A stretch of 63,546 bases of DNA from Pseudoscardovia radai (GTDB taxonomy: Bacteria > Actinomycetota > Actinomycetes > Actinomycetales > Bifidobacteriaceae), in NCBI RefSeq assembly GCF_002259605.1, contig NZ_MWWR01000013.1:150-63695 (forward strand), given 5' to 3'. Positions 1 through 9,253 of this stretch are shown piece after piece; position 1 is the stretch's first letter; every line of letters starts with the position of its first letter. The notes beneath the pieces were generated by a model. That model had not been told where the DNA came from. It saw only the letters and a list, made by a program, of their open reading frames with translations, and searched no databases. The position numbers and the translations under genes are program-made.

Positions 1-372
<372 letters not shown>

Positions 373-983
373 AAAAAAACGCGAAAGGAAACCAAACGGC
401 TCCCAAAATCAAACAAAAGAAAGAAATGACAGGCAACACGGACGCCCCGAAGGACACCCATGCCGCACTACCACATCACAGGGCGACCTCACGGCCTCCC
501 GGCACCCACGCGCCCAACGCGCAAGGGCGTCGCCCCGCTGGCAATCAAATGACTTGTAAAGTAGCACAAAACACGCTCTTGAGTTCTCAAACCACCACCA
601 CACCCGCGAGAAAACCCGCCGGAACCCTCCGGCCGGCCGCCCCGCGAGGCAGCAAGGAAGAAACATACACGAACCCAGCCAACAACGCAAACCCACCCCC
701 AACCAACACCCCCAAACCCCTACAAAACACTAACCACCACCGGCGTGTCGCAAACCACCCAAAACACCAACCAAAACCAACCCAAAACCCAAAAACACCA
801 CCCAGACACCCAAAAACAACCCAACACCCGGCGTGTCACAACACCCAAACCGTCAAAGAACTCCGTCATCCGCTACCCAGATCCTCCATCCTCGGGGGAA
901 ATCGTTCATCGTGGAAAAGGGGCCTAGCCGCGCACCGGCACGGTCGGCACCGCAACATACAGCCGCCGACCTCAGCCTCCACC
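373..983 (-). promoter_or_regulatory. rrn leader/promoter region, no protein gene
   Basis: This 611-bp stretch lies upstream of the 16S gene and holds no credible CDS. On the minus strand it contains TTGAGAACTC (581-590), an element commonly seen in actinobacterial rRNA leaders, and a GGGCGAC/GTCGCCC pair (480-486 and 528-534) that could form a processing stem. Two copies of a block containing GACACGCCGG sit at about 735-752 and 825-840. The DNA from 640 to 850 is strongly C/A-rich on the plus strand. I could not assign -35/-10 boxes with confidence, although the rrn promoters must lie here. The plus-strand open frame across it is low complexity and is not taken as a gene. Confidence 0.6.
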
Positions 984-2606
984 TCAGCTGGCGACGACGG
1001 TGACGGAGGCTGTGACGAGGAGTCCGGCGACGGCGCCGCTCACCGTGAAGGTACCGGGCTGCGCGTAGGTGGAGTCCGCGAGCGCCGATCCGCTGTTCCA
1101 TGTCACGCGCTCAACGGTGCGGTCTCCGTTGCTCCAGGAGATGGTCGCCGTCGCGGGCAGCTCCGGTGCGGTGCCGGCGACGGTCGTCAGGTCCACCGCA
1201 TTCACCATGCCCGTTCCCGAACCGATCGCGCCCGCACCGATCGCGCCCGCGCCCGCACCACTCGCACCCGCACCGTCACCACTCGCAGCCCCATCAAACG
1301 ACGCCGATACCGCCACGGCCTGCCGCACAATCACCGTCACGGCGAACGACCGCCCGCTCTCACGCCCCGTGCCGCGCATCACGAATGACGTATCGCGGTC
1401 GAGCAGGCCGTGGTAGTCGCGCGGATCGACGGCATCCCAGTCCACCGTGTCGGTTTCCCAGTCGCCGGAATCGCTCCACAGCACCTGGCCGCCGACCGGC
1501 AGCGTGGGAGCCACGCCCGCGTCGGTGCTGACCGACGTCGGATTACTTGCCACGATCACGTACCGGCTCGTCATGCGCACGGAGGCCGACACAGCGAATC
1601 CGAGCACGGTGCCGTCAGCGGTGAAGGAGCCGGCGATGCCGGTCAGGGAGCGGCTGAAAGGGAGCCCGCCGTTCCATGTGATGCGCTCGGCGCTCGTATC
1701 TCCGTTGCTCCAGGTCACGATGGCCGTGGCGGGCAGGTATTCGAAGGGGTTGCCGTCGACGGGCACGCTGACCGAGGCGGCATCGAGACGCGCGCCGACG
1801 GGGGTGGCGCCGGTGACGGTGACGTAGCACACGGCGCGCAGGTCGTATGTCTGCCCGTACACCACGAAGGTGCTCGAGCCGCCGTGCGCCCCGTGGTACT
1901 GCGCCTCATTGATGGAGGAGACATCCCAAATCACCGGTTCGTCGGTTGTGTCGCCGTTGCTCCAGATGACGGGGACGGTGGCCGGCAGGGTCGGGGCGGT
2001 GCCGGCGGCGGTGGTGCTGCGCGTCAGCGCTGCGGAGACGGGGGTGGCGGACGGGGCGGCGGATGACGCGCCGGAGGCTTCAGGCGTGTCGCCTTCCGCG
2101 AGCGCGGACGCGGCTACGGCATCCGTGCCGGCGGCTGCGGCTGCCGTGCGAGTTTCCACGATTTCCATGCCGCGTGATTCCGCGGCGGAATCGCCAGACG
2201 ATGGCGCCTGCGCCTCGTCCGACGCCGCCCCGTCCACCAGCGCCCCGTCCGACGCCGCCTCGTCCGACGCCGGCGCCGACATCGCTGCCCCGGACGCATC
2301 CGCCCTGGCGGATATGCCCGTTCCCACGGCGAGGCCAGCGCAGACGAGCATCATGGCTGCGCACAGCACGCCGATGCCACGACGGGCGCAAAACGCCGCT
2401 GTCCGACGCTTTGCGGCGGCACGCGGGTATCCGAGGCGTGTCGCGCCGACGGGCGCATACGGGGCGGTTTCCGGCCCCATAGCGCCCCATTCCGCGTCGT
2501 GCGCCGCCCCGTCATGCGCCACCGCTCCATCATGACGCGCCACCGCATCAGCATGCACCGTCATATCGCGCATCGCCCTATCGTGCATCATTGCATCGTC
2601 CGCCAT
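984..2606 (-). CDS. Surface protein with bacterial Ig-like (Big_4-type) repeats
   Basis: A 540-residue protein with an N-terminal cytoplasmic stretch, one hydrophobic segment (about residues 80-105, GIGVLCAAMMLVCAGLAVG) and an Ala/Ser/Asp-rich linker. Four repeats with the core LPAT...WSNGD...W follow, typical of bacterial Ig-like group 4 modules; the third is diverged (LWSDSGDW). No LPXTG anchor is visible, so it is probably held by the N-terminal segment or released. The start is set at 2606 because AAGGAGG lies 8 bases upstream; longer upstream starts lack a ribosome site. It follows the protease gene by 92 bp in the same direction and may be co-transcribed. The role is unknown; adhesion or wall binding is an inference from the Ig-like repeats. 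Confidence 0.82.
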   Translation of the reverse strand: MADDAMMHDRAMRDMTVHADAVARHDGAVAHDGAAHDAEWGAMGPETAPYAPVGATRLGYPRAAAKRRTAAFCARRGIGVLCAAMMLVCAGLAVGTGISARADASGAAMSAPASDEAASDGALVDGAASDEAQAPSSGDSAAESRGMEIVETRTAAAAAGTDAVAASALAEGDTPEASGASSAAPSATPVSAALTRSTTAAGTAPTLPATVPVIWSNGDTTDEPVIWDVSSINEAQYHGAHGGSSTFVVYGQTYDLRAVCYVTVTGATPVGARLDAASVSVPVDGNPFEYLPATAIVTWSNGDTSAERITWNGGLPFSRSLTGIAGSFTADGTVLGFAVSASVRMTSRYVIVASNPTSVSTDAGVAPTLPVGGQVLWSDSGDWETDTVDWDAVDPRDYHGLLDRDTSFVMRGTGRESGRSFAVTVIVRQAVAVSASFDGAASGDGAGASGAGAGAIGAGAIGSGTGMVNAVDLTTVAGTAPELPATATISWSNGDRTVERVTWNSGSALADSTYAQPGTFTVSGAVAGLLVTASVTVVAS

Positions 2607-2698
2607 TGCCAAGCCTCCTTCGCGCATCTTGTCTTGCCGCCGCGCCGAAGCGCCGCATCGTCGCGCCGTCGCCACGCCGCGCCGCCTTACCGCCCGCA

Positions 2699-5600
2699 TC
2701 ATGACGCGAGCGCGTACCAGGCCACGCCTTCGTCGTTCCACCCGATCCGTATCAGCTCGGAGCGCTCGGCGGCGTCGGTGGTGTAGTGGTGCGCGCCGCC
2801 ATTCGGGTTGTAGACGCGCCACACGGCCGTTCCGGTGCTTGCCGGCGCCGAATACCAGCCGACGCCCTCCTTGCGCCATCCCTGGGATACGAGCGTGTCG
2901 GCCTCATGGCGCGACATGGTGTAGTGGTGCCCGCCCGCAACGGGGTTGTAGAGGCGGTACACGGCGTCGCCCGAAACCGGCGCGACCCACGCGCGCCCCT
3001 CGTCGCGCCAGCCGACGGCTGCCAGGTTCGCGCGCTCCGTGAGGTCGGCGGTGTAGAAATGCTCGCCCGTGTTCGGGTTGTACAGGCGGTACATGGTTTT
3101 CCCTGCGTCCGCGTCGCCGCCCGTCGTGGCGTCCACGATGGTGATCGCCTGCCAGCCGTAGAGCCAGTCGTTCTCGCGATACACCGCGATTTTCGCGGCG
3201 CCGAGGGCTGCGTCGGCGGGAATCGTCAGGTCGAGGTAATACCCGCCGCCGCCCGATGTCGCGGCGACCGCCTCGCCCAACTGCACCGCCGCGCCCGCGC
3301 CAGCGCCACCCGCCGCGCCCGCACCGTCACTCGCGCCAGACGCGCCGCCAGACGCCGAATACAGATACGCCCGATACGTGCACCCGGCGTTCGCCGCCGT
3401 GCAATCGACGTCGATATCGTTGAGGAAAACGCGCACGGCACTGCCGCCCGTCACGCGGTCGGTTTCCGCGGAATCCGCCGTCGCGTCGGGGCGCTTCACC
3501 GTGATGTACGTGCCCTCCGCGGTGGCGTCGGTTTTCCCGTCCGCCGACGTGCCGCCGAGCTCCACATTGCGCTTGTTGCCGCTTGTTCCGTCGGTCAGGG
3601 AATCGTATGACGTCGCGACGCTTTCCGTGTGGCGGAACGACACGAGCTGGCATTCGCTGCCCGTGATGACGTTCGAAAACACGTCCTTCGTGGTTACGTT
3701 CGAGGACCCCGCGTACACGGTGCCGCTGCCGAAGGTGCCGGCGTCCACCTTGGACTGGAAGGCGTCGGGGCCGGCGAGGTATTCGTTCGCAATGCCCGTG
3801 GCCGCGCGGTTGTAGCCGTATTCGCAATGCCGCGCGGCCGCCACGATGAGCAGCGTGCCGCGCAGGGCGCGCGCGTTGACCACGCCGTTGACGTACGGCG
3901 TGGCGGGGTCGTAGGTGGTGGAGATGACGAGCACGTTCGGCAGCGTCGACATCTCGTAGCCGGGGTTCGACAGCAGGTTGCCGCCGCTGGTGAAGAAGAA
4001 CTGCATGCCGATGCCGGTGCTCAGGCCGCGCGCCACGCCCGATTCGTCGGCGCCGGGATCGGCGAACGGGGCGGCCGCGTAGTACGCCTTCATGCGCCTG
4101 GCGCGCTGCGCGCTTGTGTACGCCGACGACGATTCGCCCTGCGAGACCTGCTTGCCGTCCTGAGTCTGGATCACGTACAGCGCGGCGTTGCGGTTGGCGT
4201 AGCCGGAGCGCGTGCCCCATGCACCCGTGGCGGGGTCGTAATGCGCGATGCCCGAACTGCGCTCGTTATAGGTGTCGGCGAGGTACATCATCCAGGAACC
4301 GTTGCCGTTCTTGGCATTGCGCAGGCCGATGTTGAAGGCCTTCCATCGCGTGCTCGAGTACATGGCCTCGCAGGTGGCGGTGGTGAAGTCCTGGAAGGAG
4401 AGCGCGCGCCCGTCCGAAAGCCCCGCATCTTTGCCGCCCCAGTACTGCCGCGCGATCTGCTGGTACGCGGCCTCGGCGGCGTCGATCTGCGCGTCGGCGG
4501 GCGTGCCGTCCACGTGGTCGCCGACGGCGCAGGCGCTGCCTCCGGTCAGGTTCGACGACGTCAGGCACCAGGAGAGGAATTGGCGGAAGGTGGCCTCGAA
4601 GCTCGCCATCTGCGCATTTTCGGCGCCGGCATACGATGGCGCCGTCAGTTGGAGCTCGGGCCCGGAGGTGGCGACGGCGTCCGTTCCTGCGGCGGACGCA
4701 TCGTCTGCCCCTGCCGCGGCCGGCGAACTCGCCGCGCCCGCCGCTGCATCGGAAGCGCCTTCCGCGCTCGCCGCGCTCGTCGACGTCACCGAACGCAGGT
4801 TCGTGTAATACCCGCTGTAGCGCCCCTTGTCGAGCGAGCTATTCCAGGCGCTTTCGAATTCGAAAACGTTCATGTTGCCGTCGAGCACCATCGCGTGGAC
4901 GGAGCGCGGGAACTGCATGGCGTAGTAGTAACCGATGCGCGTGCCGTAGCTGTAGCCGAGGTACGACGCCTTCTCGCAGCCGAGGGCCGAACGCAGCACA
5001 TCCATGTCGCGCGCCACCGTGTCGGTGCTCACCGTCGGGATGAAATCGTCGCCGGTGATGCCCTCGTAGGAGGTGGCCGTGTTGGCGTAGCACTGCTGCG
5101 CGTTGTACTGGTCGATGGCATCGTATTGCTCGTTCGTTAGGCCGTCGCCGCCCTCGCGCTGCGCGTCCTGCGCGGCGTCGGACTGGCAGCGGATCTGCGG
5201 CAGCGAATTGCCCACGCCGCGCGGGTCGAAGCCGACGATGTCATAGTGACTCCACGCCGTGGCGTTGCCCACCGCGTTCGAGAGCATGCCCGGCAGGTGG
5301 GTGGCGATGGACATGCCGCTGCTGCCGGGGCCGCCGGGGTTGACGAAGAGCACGCCGTAGCATTCCACGGAGGGGTCGTGCGGGTACATGTAGACGCCGA
5401 TCTGCACGCTGCGGCCGTCGAGGTCGCTGTAGTCGAGCGGGACGGAGACGTAGGCGCAGCGGGATGCGCGGGTGGCGGTGTCATAGGGAGTGGTCAGGCC
5501 GAAGGCCGCGCATGTGGTCAGGTTCCAGTCGATGCCCTGCGAGTAGTACGATTCGAGGCCCGCGGGCACGGAGCCGGTGGCTGTGCCGCCGGGGCGGGGG

Positions 5601-6217
5601 CCGGTCAGGGTGACCGTTCCGTTCGAGACGAACGAGTAGTCGTAGGCGGCCTGGGGTAGGTCGCGCAGGGGGTCGTCGGCGGCGAGGGAGGCGAAATCGG
5701 TGGGGTCGGGGGTGGTCGACGATTCTCCCGCCGTCTCGTTCTGCGCGGCCTGGGATGCCACCTGTTCCACCGCGGCATCGGCCTGGTCGGATTCGGCCAG
5801 CGCCGGATCCGAGGACGGAGCGTCGATCTGCAGGGCGTCGTCCGATGAATCGTTGTGCGCGTCTTGTGCGGAGGCCGCAAGCATCATGCTCGCGTGGCTC
5901 GCATTCGCCGCCGCCAGGCCCTCGGCCACGTCATCCGTCGCCGACGGGGAATCGGATGACGCGAGCGCCGCCGCATCCTGGTCGGTCGACGCATCGGATG
6001 CGGAAGTCGTTGCGCCGCCCGACGCCACCGCGGAGATCGTTGAAGTCGTCGGAATCGTGGACGCCGCGGATGTCGCCGCCAACAGCTGGGCGGACACCTC
6101 CTCAAGCTGTGACTGCGCCGCCGCATCCTCGGCATATGCGGTCGCCGTCAGGGGCAGCGACATCGCCATCGTCGCGACCACGCAGGTCGCAATGCTCAGG
6201 ATCCGCCTCATCGTCAT
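2699..6217 (-). CDS. Secreted TAP-type alpha/beta-hydrolase peptidase with C-terminal DUF5648-like repeats
   Basis: 1172 residues. It has a signal peptide (1-29, ending AYA), a long Ala/Ser/Asp-rich linker (30-190), and a peptidase S33 tripeptidyl-aminopeptidase-like hydrolase domain. The oxyanion-side motif is NPGGPGSSG (293-301) and the nucleophile is Ser423 in GYSYGT. The TAP C-terminal subdomain carries the remaining triad candidates: Asp in YDPATPY and His in ARHCEYG. The C terminus has three tandem repeats of about 45 residues with cores YRLYNPNTGEHFYT, YRLYNPVAGGHHYT and WRVYNPNGGAHHYT, like DUF5648, probably a binding module. A second linker is Gly/Ala-rich. It likely trims tripeptides from extracellular peptides. 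The start has GGAG 8-9 bases upstream. It is longer than typical TAP proteins (about 500 residues) because of linkers and repeats. Confidence 0.88.
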   Translation of the reverse strand: MTMRRILSIATCVVATMAMSLPLTATAYAEDAAAQSQLEEVSAQLLAATSAASTIPTTSTISAVASGGATTSASDASTDQDAAALASSDSPSATDDVAEGLAAANASHASMMLAASAQDAHNDSSDDALQIDAPSSDPALAESDQADAAVEQVASQAAQNETAGESSTTPDPTDFASLAADDPLRDLPQAAYDYSFVSNGTVTLTGPRPGGTATGSVPAGLESYYSQGIDWNLTTCAAFGLTTPYDTATRASRCAYVSVPLDYSDLDGRSVQIGVYMYPHDPSVECYGVLFVNPGGPGSSGMSIATHLPGMLSNAVGNATAWSHYDIVGFDPRGVGNSLPQIRCQSDAAQDAQREGGDGLTNEQYDAIDQYNAQQCYANTATSYEGITGDDFIPTVSTDTVARDMDVLRSALGCEKASYLGYSYGTRIGYYYAMQFPRSVHAMVLDGNMNVFEFESAWNSSLDKGRYSGYYTNLRSVTSTSAASAEGASDAAAGAASSPAAAGADDASAAGTDAVATSGPELQLTAPSYAGAENAQMASFEATFRQFLSWCLTSSNLTGGSACAVGDHVDGTPADAQIDAAEAAYQQIARQYWGGKDAGLSDGRALSFQDFTTATCEAMYSSTRWKAFNIGLRNAKNGNGSWMMYLADTYNERSSGIAHYDPATGAWGTRSGYANRNAALYVIQTQDGKQVSQGESSSAYTSAQRARRMKAYYAAAPFADPGADESGVARGLSTGIGMQFFFTSGGNLLSNPGYEMSTLPNVLVISTTYDPATPYVNGVVNARALRGTLLIVAAARHCEYGYNRAATGIANEYLAGPDAFQSKVDAGTFGSGTVYAGSSNVTTKDVFSNVITGSECQLVSFRHTESVATSYDSLTDGTSGNKRNVELGGTSADGKTDATAEGTYITVKRPDATADSAETDRVTGGSAVRVFLNDIDVDCTAANAGCTYRAYLYSASGGASGASDGAGAAGGAGAGAAVQLGEAVAATSGGGGYYLDLTIPADAALGAAKIAVYRENDWLYGWQAITIVDATTGGDADAGKTMYRLYNPNTGEHFYTADLTERANLAAVGWRDEGRAWVAPVSGDAVYRLYNPVAGGHHYTMSRHEADTLVSQGWRKEGVGWYSAPASTGTAVWRVYNPNGGAHHYTTDAAERSELIRIGWNDEGVAWYALAS

Positions 6218-6377
6218 CGTGTCCAGGCTCCAATCACGCTGTTCCTGTCAGTCCCGCCGGCTTCTTCGCGCGCGTTCCGTGCACATTCTATCGAGAAAAC
6301 ACGATTCTCCCGGCCGTCATCCCGCCCGCCGGAGCGTTCTGGCGAGAGGCGGGGCCCGGGCGAGGCGAGGCGGGACG

Positions 6378-6555
6378 TTCAGTGCACACGATCGCTCACA
6401 CCGAACGGCCTTGACCCCCGAAAAAGCGCCCCAAACCGGACTCAAGCACCTTCAGTGCACACAATCGCTCACACCGAACGCCCCCGACCCCCACCGAGAC
6501 CACCCAAACGAGGGGTCGACGCCCTTCACCGCACACGACCGCTCACACCGAACAT
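6378..6555. repeat. Type-A hairpin repeat array, 3 units, 73-74 bp period
   Basis: Heads beginning TTCAGTGCACAC start at 6378, 6451 and 6525 (the third is diverged, TTCACCGCACAC). Each is followed by CGCTCACACCGAAC and a C/A-rich tail. The head forms an imperfect stem between TTCAGTG and CACCGAA around a conserved CACACGATCGCT loop. The same repeat type recurs at 18448-18625. The tails between heads are only partly alike. No gene is supported in 6218-7155 besides these arrays. Confidence 0.85.
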
Positions 6556-6591
6556 CGATTTCCCTACTTGCCGTCGGCCATCATTCTCCAA

Positions 6592-7121
6592 ACCGCTCCT
6601 CATGGCGAACTTTCCTCACCGCGAGCACCCAATCCGACGGCCGACGCAGGAAAAATCGTCGAAACCGCTCCTCATGGCGAACATCCTTCGCCACGAGCAC
6701 CAAAACCGGCGGCCGGACCGCCACCAGGCAAGGAAAACCGCCTTCATGGCGAAGAATCCTCGCCACGAGCACCCAATCCGGCGCCCAGACCACCACCAGG
6801 CAAGGAAAACCGCCTTCATGGCGAAGAATCCTCGCCACGAGCACCCAATCCACCGGCCGACACAGGAAAAATCGTCAAAACCACCCCTCATGGCGAACTT
6901 TCCTCACCACGAACCACGATTTCCCCGGCCGGGCACAGCAAACGCCACCGAAACACCCTTCGCAGCGAACTTCCTTCGCCACGAACACCCAATCCGGCGC
7001 CCAGACCACCGCCAGGCAGGGAAAACCGCCTTCGTGGCGAAGAATCCTCGCCATGAGCGCCCGATCCGGCGGCCGACACTGGGAAAATCGTCAAAACCAC
7101 CCCTCATGGCGAACTTTCCTC
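6592..7121. repeat. Type-B hairpin repeat array (left), 8 units, exact 72-bp period
   Basis: The head ATGGCGAA (or a close variant) starts at 6602, 6674, 6746, 6818, 6890, 6962, 7034 and 7106, every interval being exactly 72 bp. Each head can fold TGGCGA...TCGCCA around a 6-8 base loop. Tails are shared between subsets of units, for example those ending in GGAAAAATCGTC. Because 72 is a multiple of three, long frames stay open on both strands and would give 24-residue peptide repeats, but they lack ribosome sites and I do not call a gene. The last unit is cut within its hairpin at about 7121, where the lower-GC island begins. Confidence 0.88.
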
Positions 7122-7155
7122 TGAGCCAATTCCGGACGCGCACATTTCTCTCCCC

Positions 7156-7710
7156 TCACTCTTCCTCACGATCTTCGATGAATTCGTCCCAATGCTGATT
7201 GATAATTGACGCGGTGGATTGCAACGTATCTCGGAGATATCGGTTCGGATCAGGGTATGTGTCACGTCGCTTGGGGAATTCGTTCAGAAAATCCAGCAAT
7301 GCGATGAGATCCTTCTGAAAACCATTAAGCGCGACAACGTACACAGATTGCCCGCCGTAGTACTGCTCCTGAAACGCTTCTCTTGCTGCGGCTGGATCCA
7401 ACAATCCAGCCATATCAATTATTTCGGTTCGCCAAAGGGTAAGCACAGCATTCGCAATATCCTTACCGGGATATGGACCAACCACATCGCCGGGAATATC
7501 GATAGCCTCACCTTCGCATAGAGAATCAAGCGTAGTTCCGAGAGCTCGGGCAATGCTGGCAAGAGACTCCAGACTGGGGAGCTTCTTCCCGTTTTCGTAT
7601 TGACTGATAACCGATTGAGCAACATGAGCAGCATCCGACAACTCTATTTGTGTCATCTGTTTCGCAATACGGGCCTTCTTGATGTTATTGCCGATCACAG
7701 ATTTATCCAT
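7156..7710 (-). CDS. XRE-family transcriptional regulator
   Basis: 184 residues from the Met at 7710, preceded by a weak GGAAG; upstream starts at 7749 and 7785 are possible and would give up to 209 residues. The N terminus is a helix-turn-helix of the XRE/Cro type (IGNNIKKARIAKQMTQIELS, then VAQSVISQYENGKKLPSLESL). The C-terminal part of about 110 residues has no recognised fold and ends in an acidic tail (EDREEE). The gene is divergent from the DUF4417 operon across a roughly 290-bp AT-rich intergenic region with a perfect dyad, so it probably represses that operon and itself. Base composition is visibly lower in GC than neighbouring core genes, consistent with acquisition by transfer. Confidence 0.83.
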   Translation of the reverse strand: MDKSVIGNNIKKARIAKQMTQIELSDAAHVAQSVISQYENGKKLPSLESLASIARALGTTLDSLCEGEAIDIPGDVVGPYPGKDIANAVLTLWRTEIIDMAGLLDPAAAREAFQEQYYGGQSVYVVALNGFQKDLIALLDFLNEFPKRRDTYPDPNRYLRDTLQSTASIINQHWDEFIEDREEE

Positions 7711-7827
7711 ATTGTCAGCTTCCAGACTTTCATCATCGCTTATTATCATTCGCGATTTTTCGAATATTGCTAAATAGACTATCACTGCGATGATTTCTAT
7801 TTTTGATTAACTTTGGACATATTGCCT

Positions 7828-7842
7828 ATACCTTACAGGTAT
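7828..7842. promoter_or_regulatory. Candidate operator dyad between divergent island genes
   Basis: ATACCT-TAC-AGGTAT is a perfect 6-bp inverted repeat with a 3-base spacer, in the AT-rich divergent region between the XRE gene and the DUF4417 gene. Size and position fit an XRE/Cro-type operator. No second copy was seen nearby. That it is the binding site is an inference. Confidence 0.4.
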
Positions 7843-8004
7843 TTTTCCGAGACGAGATAGGAATGAGATAGCATCGTCAATTTCTGAATATGCATTGCGA
7901 CGACTCATTTTTGCAAGATTCGACATGCATATGCGCCCGATCTGAACTTATGCCAGCATCTATGTAATTCGTTGACTGCTTACTCAAAGAACCACGAGGC
8001 TAGA

Positions 8005-8739
8005 ATGACCAGCAGATATCCAGACCGTTTAGATCCCGAGCACAATGACAAGTATTTGCTTCGAGGCGCGACCTTATGCGGCTGTCTTGACATACCGAAG
8101 ATTGAACCGCCGGCTTGGCTCCCGCCCAATCCGGTTTTCGTGCCTTTTTCCCAACGCGAGCGTCGCGTGGAAAAAGATACTGTGGTTTGCTTCAATGAGG
8201 CCGACTTCATCTTTCGAGACGTAATAGAGCATCCAGACGGGTACATCGATGATTTGGCGCGCTTTGGAGCCATCGTCTCTCCGGATTGCTCCATGTACCG
8301 CGATGCTCCCCTAGCTAGACAGGTCGCGAATCTATACCTGAATCGTCGCACAGGAAGCTTCTTACAAAGACACGGACTCACCGTCATTCCCCAAATTCGA
8401 TGGGGATCTCGGTCTACGTTTACGCTAGATGTTTTCCCTCAACGCATCGCATCTTTAGGCGTCGAGCCAAGAACGGACGTTGCGATTGGAAGCTACGGCT
8501 GCTTCCAATCGCACGAAGATAAACAAGTATTTCTTGAAGGTTTCGACGCAATGATTGAAAATCTATCTCCTCGTCGCGTATTTGTGTACGGAGGCGGAGC
8601 TTCCTTCTTCGAAACTCTCTCCGTCGCAGAACGGGGAACGTCGATTGTCAATTGCCCTGATTGGATAACGCGTCTGCACAGAAAGGATAACGACAAAAAT
8701 GGGAAGCGGAGCTCTAGGCTATTCACCCGGTTCCAGTGA
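8005..8739 (+). CDS. DUF4417 domain protein
   Basis: 244 residues, starting at ATG 8005 with GAGG 7 bases upstream. Family features are the block GAIVSPDCSMYRD (about 88-100), QVANLYLNRRTGSFLQ, then GLTVIPQIRWG and IGSYGCF, typical of DUF4417 proteins found on phages and mobile elements. The biochemical role of DUF4417 is not established. The last 14 residues overlap the next gene in another frame by 41 bp, indicating translational coupling. It is the first gene of a three-gene operon divergent from the XRE regulator. GC is about 50 percent against more than 60 percent around it. Confidence 0.82.
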   Translation: MTSRYPDRLDPEHNDKYLLRGATLCGCLDIPKIEPPAWLPPNPVFVPFSQRERRVEKDTVVCFNEADFIFRDVIEHPDGYIDDLARFGAIVSPDCSMYRDAPLARQVANLYLNRRTGSFLQRHGLTVIPQIRWGSRSTFTLDVFPQRIASLGVEPRTDVAIGSYGCFQSHEDKQVFLEGFDAMIENLSPRRVFVYGGGASFFETLSVAERGTSIVNCPDWITRLHRKDNDKNGKRSSRLFTRFQ

Positions 8740-9253
8740 ATCTCAACCCTATGCAAAAAGCTATGCGGCGTGTCCCGACATGTTGGCAGAAGACAAAAAA
8801 GACCCCGAAATATATGCCCCAGAATCAGGTTACTTCCTAAATCCATCGGCATTCGAGGTCTCAGCTGAATCTGCTGTGGAACAGCGCTTTTATTGCGAAA
8901 ACGCTAAAGGACGCCGTGTGATACTCAATGGAAAAATCCCATATGTACTTGACATCTCCGGGAAATTGATTGCTGGAATTCGGAATAATCCGAACAATCC
9001 CAGCAAGCGCTCTCCACACCCAACTTTGGTTGGCGGTCTAGCGCCTCGGGTCCAATGCGCAGGAATGCTTACTTTCCGCGAAGGTAAAATCGTCAGCGCC
9101 AATCTTGACAGCGGGCACTTCCGACCGGCAAGAAAGTCATTGGCTAAGGTTGAATCCTACTTGGCCAAGCTGTACGAAACGCACCCCGGACTCTTCGACG
9201 AACGATCACAGTGGGCGAAGAGCAATGGGGCGAGTGGAGGAAACGAACGATGA
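8699..9253 (+). CDS. Toxin-like protein with C-terminal SGHFRP motif (function unknown)
   Basis: 184 residues, ATG 8699 preceded by AGAAAGGA. There is no signal peptide or membrane segment. The C-terminal half has the pattern HPTLVGG-x5-VQCAGML-x5-GKIVSANLDSGHFRP (about 113-150). This resembles a motif (AGE...G...SGHYxP) that I recognise from C-terminal domains of bacterial effector or polymorphic-toxin-like proteins; the assignment rests on motif resemblance only. The stop overlaps the next start by 4 bp (ATGA). With a small acidic protein directly downstream, a toxin/immunity or toxin/antitoxin pair is a reasonable inference. Alternatively it could be an uncharacterised phage or defence protein tied to DUF4417. 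Confidence 0.72.
   Translation: MGSGALGYSPGSSESQPYAKSYAACPDMLAEDKKDPEIYAPESGYFLNPSAFEVSAESAVEQRFYCENAKGRRVILNGKIPYVLDISGKLIAGIRNNPNNPSKRSPHPTLVGGLAPRVQCAGMLTFREGKIVSANLDSGHFRPARKSLAKVESYLAKLYETHPGLFDERSQWAKSNGASGGNER

Noticed and set aside
426..1388. 320-codon frame across the rrn leader and the end of the Big_4 gene
   Set aside because: Low-complexity Thr/Pro/Asn translation of C/A-rich leader DNA and overlaps a well supported gene.
6592..7121. CRISPR array
   Set aside because: The period (72 bp) would fit a 36+36 layout, but the tails between heads are shared among units rather than unique, heads are diverged, and no cas gene is present.
6455..7198. A 247-codon repeat protein with 24-residue repeats on the plus strand
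   Set aside because: The frame is open only because the repeat unit is a multiple of three; the opposite strand is equally open and no ribosome site precedes either.
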